Shown in pieces: positions 25,122 through 33,838 of a DNA stretch of 64,000 nt. This DNA is from Egaibacter danicus (GTDB lineage: Bacteria; Pseudomonadota; Gammaproteobacteria; Burkholderiales; Burkholderiaceae_C): the NCBI GenBank assembly GCA_016707075.1, contig JADJII010000003.1, forward strand, positions 349,671 to 413,670, in the 5' to 3' direction. Both the position numbers and the translations under genes were made by a program. Each line of letters opens with the position of its first letter. Position 1 is the first letter of the stretch. The notes beneath the pieces are model-generated. The model was given only the letters and a program-made list of their open reading frames with translations, searched no databases and was not told where the DNA came from.

Positions 25122-25883
25122 CTAATGCTCCTCGCCCAGATAAGCCGCCTGCACACCCGCGTCGGCACGCACGTCGGCTGGTGTGCCGCTGGCGATGACC
25201 TGCCCGTTCACCATCACCGTCAAATGATCGGCCAGCGTGAACACGGCGTCCATGTCGTGCTCCACCAGCAGCATGGCATGGTTTTTTTTTAATTGCAGCA
25301 GCAAGGTCACCATGCGTTCGGCCTCAGCCACACCCATACCGGCCAGCGGCTCATCCAGCAGCAACACCTGCGGCTCGGTGGCCAGCGTCATGGCAATCTC
25401 CAGCTGGCGCTGCTCGCCGTGGCTGATGGTTCCGGCAATGGCATTGGCCCGATTTTCAAGGCCGGACAGGGCGATAGCCCTAGTGGAACGTGCGTGAGCA
25501 GCTACTGATTTTGTAGCATTCTGCAGCCACTGCAACGGGTTCCACGGCTGCTGGGCGTCACGCGACTGCGCGGCCAGGCGCACGTTGTCCCACACGCTGA
25601 AAGGTAAAAATATGTTCGTCTTCTGGTAGCTGCGCCCCAGGCCCTGGCGCGAAATGGCTTCGGGTGCCCAGCCGGTGATGTCCTGGCCGCCCAATGTGAC
25701 CGAGCCCGATGTGGGCTGCAAATCGCCCGAGAGCAGATTGGTCAGTGTGGACTTGCCCGCGCCATTGGGGCCGATCACGGCGTGGATGCGGTTGTGCCAC
25801 AGGTCGATGGACACATCGTTCACGGCCGCCAGACCGCCAAAGCGTTTGGTCAGCTGGCGGGCAGACAGGCGCACATCAGTCAT
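25122..25883 (-). CDS. livG: Branched-chain-type ABC transporter ATP-binding protein LivG, carrying an in-frame repeat peptide
   Basis: 253 residues. Walker A is VIGPNGAGKSTLTNLL (36-51), the signature is ISHGEQRQLEIA (153-164), Walker B is VLLLDEPLAGMG, and the switch His is LLVEHDMDAVF. Residues 123-137 (ATKSVAAHARSTRAI) are encoded by the 59-bp repeat. They fall between the Q-loop region and the signature, in the helical subdomain, where length varies among LivG proteins. The start overlaps the livM stop by 8 bp. The ATPase motifs are intact, so the insertion is probably tolerated. Confidence 0.92.
   Translation of the reverse strand: MTDVRLSARQLTKRFGGLAAVNDVSIDLWHNRIHAVIGPNGAGKSTLTNLLSGDLQPTSGSVTLGGQDITGWAPEAISRQGLGRSYQKTNIFLPFSVWDNVRLAAQSRDAQQPWNPLQWLQNATKSVAAHARSTRAIALSGLENRANAIAGTISHGEQRQLEIAMTLATEPQVLLLDEPLAGMGVAEAERMVTLLLQLKKNHAMLLVEHDMDAVFTLADHLTVMVNGQVIASGTPADVRADAGVQAAYLGEEH
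25469..25517 (-). repeat. 59-bp dispersed element, copy 4 (inside livG, in frame, 3' end diverged)
   Basis: On the minus strand it reads GCTACAAAATCAGTAGC, then TGCTCACGCACGTTCCAC and AGGGCT. The last ten or so bases no longer match the family. It starts at a codon boundary of livG (codon 123). Confidence 0.82.
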
Positions 25884-26886
25884 GCGTCTTGCCTCCGGCT
25901 TTCACCTGCGCGATCAACCCCAGTACGCCACGTGACGCAAACACGACCACCAGCACGATGAACAGGCCCATCCACAGTTGCCAGTGTTTGCCCAGATTCA
26001 CACTGCCTACCTGCGGCAGGTCCTTGAACACATGCAACACATATTCAAACGTGAAGGCGCCGACGATGGCGCCGGCAAAGTTGCCCATGCCGCCCAGAAT
26101 CACCATCATGATGGCGTGTGCGCTCATGTGAAAACCCATCAACTCCGGGTTGATGTACCCGCTTTGCACGCCCCACAAATACCCCGCCAGACCGGCCAGT
26201 GCTCCAGCCAGCGTGAAGGCGCTGAGTTTGTAGCCAAAGGTGCCAAAACCCATGGCGCGCATGCGGTGCTCATTGACGCGAATGCCCGCCAGCGCCCGGC
26301 CAAACGGGCTCCACAACAGGCGACGCAGAAACACATAGACGATGAGCATCGCCGCCAGCGTGGCGTAGTACATAGTCACCTTGTTGTCCAGATCAAACAG
26401 CGTGACACCCATCACCGATGCCGTCGGTTTGAAGTTGATGTACAGCCCGTCGGACCCGCCCAATGCCTTGTTGTCGAAAAACAGGAAGAACACCATCTGC
26501 GCAAACGCCATGGTGACCATGATGAAGTAGATGCCGTGGGTGCGCACCACAAAGAATCCGATTACCAGTGCGGCCAGACCGGATGCCAGTACCGCGGCAG
26601 GCAGCGTCCACCACAGGCTGACCGCCTCGCCTTGCGGCGTCAGAAACGCCAGTGCGTAACCGGCCAGGCCAAAGTAGGCGGCATGGCCAAGGGAGACCAG
26701 CCCGGTCACGCCCTGCAACAGGTCCAGGCTCATCGCAAAGATCGCCAGGATCATCATGCGGGTGACCATCTGGGTGTAGAAATCGGTGCCAATGAGAGGA
26801 AAGGCGGCGAGGGCGACCAAACCCAGACCCAACACAACCTTGACGCTGCCGGGCAGAATTTCGAGATGGGCCTTTGCCGTGCTCAT
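25876..26886 (-). CDS. livM: Branched-chain-type ABC transporter permease LivM
   Basis: 336 residues with about nine or ten membrane helices. LLQGVTGLVSLGHAAYFGLAGY and the coupling loop LWSPFGRALAGIRVNEHRMRAMGF are LivM signatures. GAIVGAFTFEYVLHVFKDL lies near the end. It overlaps livH by 4 bp at its start and livG by 8 bp at its end, so the operon is tightly coupled. Confidence 0.93.
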   Translation of the reverse strand: MSTAKAHLEILPGSVKVVLGLGLVALAAFPLIGTDFYTQMVTRMMILAIFAMSLDLLQGVTGLVSLGHAAYFGLAGYALAFLTPQGEAVSLWWTLPAAVLASGLAALVIGFFVVRTHGIYFIMVTMAFAQMVFFLFFDNKALGGSDGLYINFKPTASVMGVTLFDLDNKVTMYYATLAAMLIVYVFLRRLLWSPFGRALAGIRVNEHRMRAMGFGTFGYKLSAFTLAGALAGLAGYLWGVQSGYINPELMGFHMSAHAIMMVILGGMGNFAGAIVGAFTFEYVLHVFKDLPQVGSVNLGKHWQLWMGLFIVLVVVFASRGVLGLIAQVKAGGKTHD

Positions 26887-27746
26887 TGTTTGAACAAACC
26901 CTCAGGCTTCCACAGCAGCACCGCGGCCATCAGCATGTAAACCAGCATGCCGGCCATGGATGGCAGCAGCACCTTGCCAAAGGTATCGACCAGGCCGACC
27001 AGCAGCGCCGAGATCAGCGCACCCCGCACCGAGCCGATACCGCCAATCACCACCACCACAAAACACATGATCAGAACCTGCGAACCCATGTTGGGGTATA
27101 CGCTGGAGATGGGTGCCGCCACGATGCCGGCCACCGCCGCCAGGCCCACACCGAGAGCAAACACCACGGCATGGATGCGCTTGATGTTGATGCCCAGTGC
27201 CTCGGCCATGTCGCGGTTGAAAGCCCCGGCGCGAATTTTCATGCCGAGCCGCGTTCTGGAGATCAGCAGATACAGGCCCACTGCCAGCGCAATGCACACG
27301 CCGGACATGAACAGGCGGTAAACCGGGTAAGACAGGTTGTCGGTTAGCGGGATCGAAGCACTGAGCAGCTCGGGGATGGGCACGCCGTGCACATCGTCGC
27401 CCCACAACATTGAGCGCAGCTCTTCAAAGATGTAGATCAGGCCAAAGGTCAGCAGCACCTGATCCAGATGGTCGCGCTGGTAAAAATGGCGAAACAGCAG
27501 CCATTCCAGCGCCAGGCCAAACAGCACGGCCAGCACCACACCACCCAGCAGGGCCAGCGTCAGGCTGCCGAAGTAGCCGCTCAGCCAGTACGCCAGATAG
27601 GCGCCCAGCATGTAGAAGCTGCCATGCGCCAGATTGACCACACCCATGATGCCGAAGATCAGTGTGAGTCCGGCGGCCAGCATGAACAGCAGCAGCCCGT
27701 ACTGCACGCTGTTGAGCAGTTGGATAAGAAAGGTGGGGAAATCCAC
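26883..27746 (-). CDS. livH: Branched-chain-type ABC transporter permease LivH
   Basis: 287 residues with about eight membrane helices. It starts MDFPTFLIQLLNSVQYGLLLF, with GIMGVVNLAHGSFYMLGAYLAY and RTRLGMKIRAGAFNRDMAEALGIN as the coupling loop. It follows the lysE-type gene by 13 bp and precedes livM with a 4-bp overlap. It builds the inner-membrane pore with LivM. Confidence 0.93.
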   Translation of the reverse strand: MDFPTFLIQLLNSVQYGLLLFMLAAGLTLIFGIMGVVNLAHGSFYMLGAYLAYWLSGYFGSLTLALLGGVVLAVLFGLALEWLLFRHFYQRDHLDQVLLTFGLIYIFEELRSMLWGDDVHGVPIPELLSASIPLTDNLSYPVYRLFMSGVCIALAVGLYLLISRTRLGMKIRAGAFNRDMAEALGINIKRIHAVVFALGVGLAAVAGIVAAPISSVYPNMGSQVLIMCFVVVVIGGIGSVRGALISALLVGLVDTFGKVLLPSMAGMLVYMLMAAVLLWKPEGLFKQ

Positions 27747-27759
27747 TGCGGGCCAACGC

Positions 27760-28392
27760 TTACGATGGCCTGCGCATCAGCAGCAGCAACGCACCCATGC
27801 CCGCAAACAGGCTGCCCGATACGCGATTGAACGCGCGTGTGCGACCAGATTCTCGCAGCCACGGTGCCAGCCGCGCAGTAAACACGCAGCACAGGCTCAG
27901 CACCGAAAACTCGATGGCGATAAACGTGGAAGCAAGAATGGCAAACTGTGGCACAAACGCGGCCTGCGGATCGATGAACTGCGGGAAAAACGCCGAGAAG
28001 AACAGCAGGGCCTTGGGGTTGCTGGCGCCCACCATCCAGCCCTGCAGGTACAGCGAACGTGCAGACCGGGTGGAGGCGAGCGGGCTCGCGGTGGCCAACA
28101 CGGCACGGTCCGCATTGAGGAAAGTGGTGATGCCCAGGTAAATCAGGTAGGCCGCACCCACGACCTTCAACACCGTGAATGCCGTGTCGGAGGCGGCCAG
28201 CACGGCGCCCAGCCCCATGCTGGACAAAATCATCACGCCCAGTACGGCGGTCACACTGCCAGCCGTGGACATCAGCGCTTTGGTAGTACCGTAGGTCGCC
28301 GCGTTGGTCATGCTCATCAGCATGGTGGGCCCCGGCGTGACGACCAGCAGCGCCACCGCCGCGAGGTAGAGGAAATAGGTGGTGAGGGTCAT
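27760..28392 (-). CDS. LysE/RhtB-family amino acid exporter within the liv operon
   Basis: 210 residues with about six membrane helices. It starts MTLTTYFLYLAAVALLVVTPGP, with the family PGP motif, and contains GWMVGASNPKALLFFSAFFPQF, a LysE/RhtB signature. The family exports amino acids driven by proton exchange. Its start overlaps the stop of the binding-protein gene (4 bp), and livH follows 13 bp later, so an exporter is encoded in the middle of an importer operon. The substrate is unknown. Confidence 0.9.
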   Translation of the reverse strand: MTLTTYFLYLAAVALLVVTPGPTMLMSMTNAATYGTTKALMSTAGSVTAVLGVMILSSMGLGAVLAASDTAFTVLKVVGAAYLIYLGITTFLNADRAVLATASPLASTRSARSLYLQGWMVGASNPKALLFFSAFFPQFIDPQAAFVPQFAILASTFIAIEFSVLSLCCVFTARLAPWLRESGRTRAFNRVSGSLFAGMGALLLLMRRPS

Positions 28393-29576
28393 CCCATTTT
28401 GCAGCCGGCGCCGCTGTCAGCCAGCGCTTTGGCCGCAATGCCCAGCACCTTGTTTTCCTTGTTTTCCACCACGCGCAGGTAGATGTCCTGCACCGGGTTG
28501 TGCGATTTGCTCATGGTCCATTTGCCGCGCGGGCTGTCGATGGTGGCGGATTCCATGGCCTTGTACAAAGCCGGCTTGTTGTTCAGGTCACCCTTGACCG
28601 CGTTGGCACCCTGGACCAGCAGCAAACCGGTGTCGTAGCCCTGTACCGCATACACATCGGGCTGCAGGCGGAAGGTCTTGGCGTAGTTCAGGCGGAACTG
28701 CTTGTTGCGCGGTGTCTCGATCGAATCACCGTAATGCATGGTCGTGATGATGCCGTCTGCGGCAGGGCCTGCGGCGTCCAGCACCCCTTCGGTCAAAAAG
28801 CCGGAGCCATACAGCGGAATCTTGCCTTTAAGGCCAGCCGCTGCGTAGTCCTTGATGAATTTGGCAGCGCCGCCACCGGCGAAGAAACAGGCCACGGCAT
28901 CGGGCTTGAGCGCCGCGATTTCCGTCAACAGCGCCTGAAACTCGACGTTGGGGAAGGGCAGGCCCAATTCCTTGATGATCGTGCCGCCACCAGCGGTGTA
29001 GCTTTCCTTGAAGCCTTCAAAGGCCTCGTCACCCGCTGCATACTTCCAGGTGATCCAGACCGCCTTTTTGTGGCCCTTGGCCAGCATGGCAGCACCCAGA
29101 GCGCGCGTGGGCTGTGAGTTGGAAAACGACGTGCGGAACACATTGGGGGCGCACTGGGCACGGGTGGCAATGTGCACACCGGCGTTGGGAATCAGGCTCA
29201 GCACACCGCTGTCGCGCGCCACTTTGTGAATGCCCATCTGCACGCCGGAGTGCACGGTGCCGACCAGCACATCCACCTTGTCGCGCTGCACCAGCTTGTT
29301 GGCGTTCTCAATGCCTTTGGAAGGCTCTGACTCGTCATCAACCTTGAAATACTCGATCTCGCGGCCACCCAGCTTGCCACCCTGTTCGTCAATGGCCAGG
29401 CGAAAACCGTTCTCGATGGCCACGCCGAGCTGGGCAAAGGTGCCGGTGTAGGGCAGCATCAGGCCGACACGGATTTTGCCGCTCTGGGCTCTGGCCAGGC
29501 TGGGCACAAGCAGGCCCGTTGATGCTGCTCCAATCAGGGCCGCGCTGCGGGACAGAACCAGACGACGTGATGTCAT
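28389..29576 (-). CDS. Branched-chain-type ABC transporter substrate-binding protein
   Basis: 395 residues. The N-terminus has adjacent Arg residues (TSRRLVLSRS) before a hydrophobic stretch ending ARAQ, which fits a Tat-type or long Sec signal. The mature part, IRVGLMLPYTGTFAQLGVAIENGF, GGREIEYFKVDDESEPSKG and YAVQGYDTGLLLVQG, is a Peripla_BP_6 fold of the LivJ/LivK class. It heads the operon with lysE, livH, livM, livG and livF. In this family ligands range from branched-chain amino acids to aromatic acids and amides. pobA nearby makes an aromatic ligand possible, but this is only inference. Confidence 0.9.
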   Translation of the reverse strand: MTSRRLVLSRSAALIGAASTGLLVPSLARAQSGKIRVGLMLPYTGTFAQLGVAIENGFRLAIDEQGGKLGGREIEYFKVDDESEPSKGIENANKLVQRDKVDVLVGTVHSGVQMGIHKVARDSGVLSLIPNAGVHIATRAQCAPNVFRTSFSNSQPTRALGAAMLAKGHKKAVWITWKYAAGDEAFEGFKESYTAGGGTIIKELGLPFPNVEFQALLTEIAALKPDAVACFFAGGGAAKFIKDYAAAGLKGKIPLYGSGFLTEGVLDAAGPAADGIITTMHYGDSIETPRNKQFRLNYAKTFRLQPDVYAVQGYDTGLLLVQGANAVKGDLNNKPALYKAMESATIDSPRGKWTMSKSHNPVQDIYLRVVENKENKVLGIAAKALADSGAGCKMG

Positions 29577-29715
29577 GAAAAATCTCCTGTGTGGAAAACT
29601 GAAAAAGTTGATCGGATGTTAGCCCAACAAGGACATCGGGCAATAGAGAAAAACCCGAGCTTTATGAATAAATTGTTTAAACCTAAAGCAAATAAGGTTC
29701 ATTGACGCGAATGGA

Positions 29716-29736
29716 GTTACCGTTACCGTTACCGTT
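29716..29736. repeat. Hexamer microsatellite (GTTACC)3
   Basis: Three tandem GTTACC units plus GTT lie in the 172-bp gap between the binding-protein gene start and the methyltransferase gene stop. No function is evident. Confidence 0.8.
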
Positions 29737-29748
29737 TTGGGAGTTCGG

Positions 29749-30975
29749 TCACAAACTCAAACCGGCACGGGTATTTTTATAAGGCGCCAGCCGCCAGAGC
29801 GACGTTACTTCGAGCGACCGGGCGGCATGCAGCGGGTCGCTCGCATCACCGGCTTTGGGATGCACAGGCCTGGCGTCGATGCGCCCCAGCACCTGCAAGC
29901 CTGCCGCATCGATGGCTTGCGCCAGCATATCGGGCGAGCGCAAGCCCAAGTGCTCGGCCAGGTCTGATATGATCAGCCAGCCCTCGCCACCGGGTGCCAG
30001 GTGAGCTGTCAATCCGCGCAAAAAACCCAGCAGCATACGGCTGTCTTCGTCATACACCGCGTGTTCAATGGGTGAACTGGCCCGGGCTGGCAGCCAGGGC
30101 GGGTTGCAGACGATGAGGTTCGCCAGGCCCTCGGGGAACAGGTCGGTCTTCACCAAATGAACCTGGCCTGCCACGCCAAGCCGTGCCAGATTCTTCTGCG
30201 CGCAGGCCAGCGCTCGCGGGTCATGGTCGGTGGCCACAACGTCACCCACCCCGCGGCGCACCAGCACGGCAGAAAGCACGCCTGTGCCTGTGCCAATATC
30301 AAAAGCCCTGAACGAGGCGTGTGCATCGGTCGGGGCAGGCAGTGGCGCCACCGCGACCAGCCCGACATATTCACCCCGAACCGGGGAAAACACGCCATAG
30401 TGCGGATGAATGCGGTTGTTGGGCGGCTCGCCAAGGGCTGCAATTTCAACGCCCTTTTTTCGCCATTCGTGTGCGCTGATCAATCCCAGCAATTCGCGCA
30501 ATGACGCTACCGAAGGGCCATCGGCCACGTCTGCGGGGCCCCACGCCTCGGCGCAGGCCAGCCGAGCATCCGGCGCGCGGCGCAGTGCAATGCCGTAGTC
30601 TGCGTTAAACGGGATCAGCACCATGCTCAACACCCGTGCGCGCTGTGCCTGCGCCTGGCGGTGCAGGTGAAACGCCTCTGACGGTGAATGGACGGTGAGG
30701 GATTTTGACTTTTTGGCAGGTTTGTCCGCGCGTCGCGCCAGTGCCTGCAGCATTTGCCGTGCGTTCTGGAAGTCGCCACGCCAGAGCAATGCCGTCCCTT
30801 CGCAGGCCAACCTGTAAGCCGTGTCAGCTGTGGTGGTGTCATCGGCAATGGTGACACGTTTTGGGGGCAATGCGCCGCGTTCGGACCGCCAGATGGACGG
30901 GCTGGCTTCACTGGCGTCTGGCAAGGCTAGAAACGAATGGGGTACTGAACTCGAAACCGGAAGGGATGACTGCAT
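29749..30975 (-). CDS. Class I SAM-dependent methyltransferase (RsmC/PrmC-like)
   Basis: 408 residues from the ATG at 30975; upstream codons remain open but have no better start. The C-terminal half holds the Rossmann methyltransferase: FRAFDIGTGTGVLSAVLVRRG (motif I), VVATDHDPRALACAQ (motif II) and LIVCNPPWLPA (the NPPW catalytic motif of N-methyltransferases acting on planar amino groups). The N-terminal half (about 60-220) is a family-specific domain. NPPY/NPPW enzymes modify Gln side chains or RNA bases; the target here is unknown. It is divergent from the prolyl hydroxylase gene. Confidence 0.82.
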   Translation of the reverse strand: MQSSLPVSSSVPHSFLALPDASEASPSIWRSERGALPPKRVTIADDTTTADTAYRLACEGTALLWRGDFQNARQMLQALARRADKPAKKSKSLTVHSPSEAFHLHRQAQAQRARVLSMVLIPFNADYGIALRRAPDARLACAEAWGPADVADGPSVASLRELLGLISAHEWRKKGVEIAALGEPPNNRIHPHYGVFSPVRGEYVGLVAVAPLPAPTDAHASFRAFDIGTGTGVLSAVLVRRGVGDVVATDHDPRALACAQKNLARLGVAGQVHLVKTDLFPEGLANLIVCNPPWLPARASSPIEHAVYDEDSRMLLGFLRGLTAHLAPGGEGWLIISDLAEHLGLRSPDMLAQAIDAAGLQVLGRIDARPVHPKAGDASDPLHAARSLEVTSLWRLAPYKNTRAGLSL

Positions 30976-31063
30976 GGAATGTCCTGAGCCAACAGATTGT
31001 GCCCTGTTCGACGTCGTCGGCTGAGACAGGCAGCCGGCCAGGATTTTGTAAACTGTCACCTGT

Positions 31064-31972
31064 ATGAACCAGAAGCCCAAAATCACCCTTCTGTCGCTGC
31101 AATGGCGGCAATGGATTCAGGACAACCTGGCGCGCGGCTGCACCGTGGACTCGATGATCGACGCCATGGCCCAGCAAAACTTTGACCGTGCTGCCGCGGC
31201 AGGGTTCATTCGCCAGGTGGCCACAGCGAGCCTTGTACCCGCGGATTCTGCGAATTCAGCCTCAACCGCCGGGCAGGCGCCGGTTGCCACTGTCGTGCGC
31301 GACAGCACGTATGTGTATGAAACGCCGAGACTGGTGCAGTCGGGCAACCTCATCAAGACGCCGGATCGCGACGTGCGCGTGAGTCTGCGCATGACGAAGC
31401 CCGTGGTGGCGGTATTCGACAACATCCTCTCGTCAGAAGAGTGCGACGAACTGATTCGCCTCTCGCGCATCAAGCTCAAACGCTCGACCATCGTTGACCC
31501 CAAAACCGGGAAGGAAGAAGTCATCGAAGAACGCAGCAGCTATGGCACGTTCTTCACGCTCAACGAAAACGAGTTCATCATCAATCTCGAGCGCCGTATT
31601 GGCGCGGTGATGAACTGGCCGGTTGAAAACGGCGAAGGGCTGCAAATTCTCAATTACAAGGTAGGCGGTGAATACAAGCCCCACTTTGACTACTTTCCGC
31701 CGGGCGACCCCGGCAGCGCGGTCCATCTGGCCAAGGGTGGCCAGCGTGTCAGTACGATGGTCATTTACCTGAATGACGTGGAAGAGGCGGGTGAAACCAC
31801 TTTCCCGGATGTGGGGCTGTCCGTCACGCCAAAGAAGGGCGCTGCCGTCTATTTTGAATACTGCAACAGCCACAACCAGGTCGATCCGCTGACCCTTCAC
31901 GCGGGCGCGCCCGTGGCAGCGGGGGAGAAATGGATCGCCACCAAGTGGATGCGCCAGCGCCGCTACGGCTGA
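31064..31972 (+). CDS. Prolyl 4-hydroxylase-like 2-oxoglutarate/Fe(II) dioxygenase
   Basis: 302 residues. The iron site is H207-x-D209 (YKPHFDYF) and H279 (LTLHAGAPV); K289 (GEKWIATKW) is placed to bind 2-oxoglutarate. FDNILSSEECDELIRL and STMVIYLNDVEEAGETTFP are typical of the P4Hc fold. The N-terminal 100 residues have an HTH-like helical part and a low-complexity Ala/Ser linker. Bacterial members hydroxylate proline in proteins or peptides; the substrate is unknown. Confidence 0.9.
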   Translation: MNQKPKITLLSLQWRQWIQDNLARGCTVDSMIDAMAQQNFDRAAAAGFIRQVATASLVPADSANSASTAGQAPVATVVRDSTYVYETPRLVQSGNLIKTPDRDVRVSLRMTKPVVAVFDNILSSEECDELIRLSRIKLKRSTIVDPKTGKEEVIEERSSYGTFFTLNENEFIINLERRIGAVMNWPVENGEGLQILNYKVGGEYKPHFDYFPPGDPGSAVHLAKGGQRVSTMVIYLNDVEEAGETTFPDVGLSVTPKKGAAVYFEYCNSHNQVDPLTLHAGAPVAAGEKWIATKWMRQRRYG

Positions 31973-31987
31973 CGCAATCCCAAGCGT

Positions 31988-32521
31988 TCAGCGCAGCGAT
32001 TCTTCCAGATCGATCTCTACTGTGAGCGCATCGGCTATGGCATCCAGTTGCGCATTCAGCTCTGCCAGATCCAGCGTTTTGGGAACCTGAATATGGGCCA
32101 CCGCTTCAAACAACGGGTCCCCACTCATGGGTGCGCTGGTAACAGTGGTGTCCATTTCGCTCACATTGATGCGCCGCGCCGCCAGCGCACTGGCGACTTC
32201 TCGCACGATGCCCGGACGATCGTTTCCCACAATGCTCAGGCGCAGATGCCGGACAGCGTCCTGATCTGCCGCGCGACCGCTGGAGGCAACCACCACTGAC
32301 AGCTCATTGCCGGAGAGCGCGAGCAGCGCGGTGCGCAAGGCTGGAAACTGGGCATCGCTCACCTCCACCTGCACAATGCCGGCGAATTGACCTGCCAACT
32401 CGCTCATTCGGCTTTCCAGCCAGTTGCCACCATGCTGTCCAACGGTTTGCGCCAGCTTTTCGACCAACCCCGGTTTGTCAGCACCAACGAAAGTAAATAC
32501 CATGGCTGATGTCATGTTCAT
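31988..32521 (-). CDS. GcvR-like ACT-domain regulatory protein
   Basis: 177 residues made of two ACT domains: MVFTFVGADKPGLVEKLAQTVGQHGGNWLESR (about 7-80) and LRLSIVGNDRPGIVREVASALAARRINVSEM (about 92-175). This layout and the spacing of DKPG/DRPG match the GcvR family, which in Escherichia coli binds glycine and holds back GcvA. It faces the prolyl hydroxylase gene. No gcv genes are in the window, so the regulatory target is not shown. Confidence 0.82.
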   Translation of the reverse strand: MNMTSAMVFTFVGADKPGLVEKLAQTVGQHGGNWLESRMSELAGQFAGIVQVEVSDAQFPALRTALLALSGNELSVVVASSGRAADQDAVRHLRLSIVGNDRPGIVREVASALAARRINVSEMDTTVTSAPMSGDPLFEAVAHIQVPKTLDLAELNAQLDAIADALTVEIDLEESLR

Positions 32522-32604
32522 GCTCCTTCTTTTGTCAGTATGTTACTGCCGCAGCCGTATTCACCCGCGGTCGCTAAACTGTCAACTTGCAAAAAAACCT
32601 GGAC

Positions 32605-32970
32605 ATGACATTCATGCGACGAATGACTCTGGCCCCCCTATTGCTTCTGTTTACCTGTGCTGCAAGCTACAGCCAGACGTGTGAGTCGATTCAGTCTCAG
32701 ATTGATTTGAAGATCAAGGCAGCAGGTGTCAAGAACTTCACGCTAAAAGTAGTCGACGCCGGCATTGAAACGACAGGCAAGGTCGTTGGTACGTGTGACC
32801 GTGGGTCGAAGAAGATTGTGTATTTGCAAAACGATTTGGCCGGCAGATCTTCCCCGGCTTCGCAGACATTTCCCGGCAAAGCCTCACGGCCGGTCAAGAC
32901 TGATTCCGACGCCTTACTGACTGAATGCAAGGACGGAACGGTGACCTATGGTGGAGACTGCAAAAAGTAA
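32605..32970 (+). CDS. DUF1161 periplasmic small protein
   Basis: 121 residues from the ATG at 32605. A signal peptide (MRRMTLAPLLLLFTCAASYSQ) is followed by CESIQSQIDLKIKAAGVKNFTL, GKVVGTCDRGSKKIVYLQ, the DUF1161 core with two Cys, and a C-terminal extension with another Cys pair (LTEC, GGDCKK). Function is unknown. A TTG six codons upstream is a possible but weaker start. Confidence 0.78.
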   Translation: MTFMRRMTLAPLLLLFTCAASYSQTCESIQSQIDLKIKAAGVKNFTLKVVDAGIETTGKVVGTCDRGSKKIVYLQNDLAGRSSPASQTFPGKASRPVKTDSDALLTECKDGTVTYGGDCKK

Positions 32971-32997
32971 GGGTTTGTGGGTGTTATCGGGGTATTG

Positions 32998-33471
32998 TCA
33001 AAACACGCCGGGGACAAAACGCCAGGTTCGTGTTCGGTAGCTGGCGTATGCAGGCCGTGCAGCCAGCATCCATCGTTCCTCAAAAATGGATTTGACGAAC
33101 AAAACGACGGCAAGAGCCGATAGTGCCAACCAGCCCCAGGGCGATTCAGCCAAACACGCACAAGCGGCACCACAGGCCAATACACTGGTGTACATGGGGT
33201 GACGTATCCAGCGATAGGGGCCTTCGCAGACCATGTCGCCGCCAACCTTTGGGCTGGGATGAATGTTGAAGTTGCCCACCTTGTTGACCGAAAGCGCCCA
33301 GATACCCAGCGCAAGACCGATCACGGCAAACAGCAAGGCACCAGTTGGTCTGTTGCCCGCCATCAGGCCAGGCAACGCGAGCCACACCAAAACAAGGATC
33401 AGACTGAATTGAAGGAACACCAGGAGACTTCCCAGACGCTGTTGCCGATGTTCTGAGGTGGTCATTTGCAC
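32998..33471 (-). CDS. Isoprenylcysteine carboxyl methyltransferase-family (PEMT/ICMT-like) membrane protein
   Basis: 157 residues with about four membrane helices. The conserved block VCEGPYRWIRHPMYTSVLACG, with the His-Pro-Met/Tyr motif, and IFEERWMLAARPAYASYRTRTWRFVP (Glu-Glu and Tyr/Arg) define the family of small membrane methyltransferases. Related bacterial genes are often annotated as isoprenylcysteine or phospholipid methyltransferases without experimental support. It precedes a tiny DUF5710 gene divided by 9 bp on the same strand. Confidence 0.83.
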   Translation of the reverse strand: MQMTTSEHRQQRLGSLLVFLQFSLILVLVWLALPGLMAGNRPTGALLFAVIGLALGIWALSVNKVGNFNIHPSPKVGGDMVCEGPYRWIRHPMYTSVLACGAACACLAESPWGWLALSALAVVLFVKSIFEERWMLAARPAYASYRTRTWRFVPGVF

Positions 33472-33480
33472 TGCTTCTCG

Positions 33481-33756
33481 CTAGGTGTGGCTCGCCGATC
33501 TAGGGGGGGCCGTGTGCTCGCAATCCTCCCAGGGCAGAACATCGCATCCACAGTGCGGTACTTCAAACTTGGACATGGCAATGGGTGTTGAGTTTTCAGT
33601 AGCGGTAGCCCCTGCCAGATCTGGAATCCAGCGTGCAAACGGGCTGAGGTCTGCCACGTCGGTGATGTACCAAACCTTTTTGGTAGCGTCCCAACGGGCT
33701 CCCAGAGCCTTCACCGCATCCTTCTCCGCAAAGGGCGTTGTCAAATTGATTCTCAT
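33481..33756 (-). CDS. Small DUF5710-like protein
   Basis: 91 residues. MRINLTTPFAEKDAVKALGA followed by RWDATKKVWYI matches the DUF5710 module, otherwise found at the ends of plasmid primases and TraC-like proteins. The C-terminal part carries HCGCDVLPWEDCEH, with Cys and His that could bind a metal. It is a free-standing chromosomal copy. Function is unknown. Confidence 0.72.
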   Translation of the reverse strand: MRINLTTPFAEKDAVKALGARWDATKKVWYITDVADLSPFARWIPDLAGATATENSTPIAMSKFEVPHCGCDVLPWEDCEHTAPPRSASHT

Positions 33757-33838
33757 GGGGTGAATTATCGGTGCTGGCTACCGACCCCATGGAGAAACCC
33801 CGTCGCTTCCCATCAGACGCCTTCAGTTACCGCCTCAA

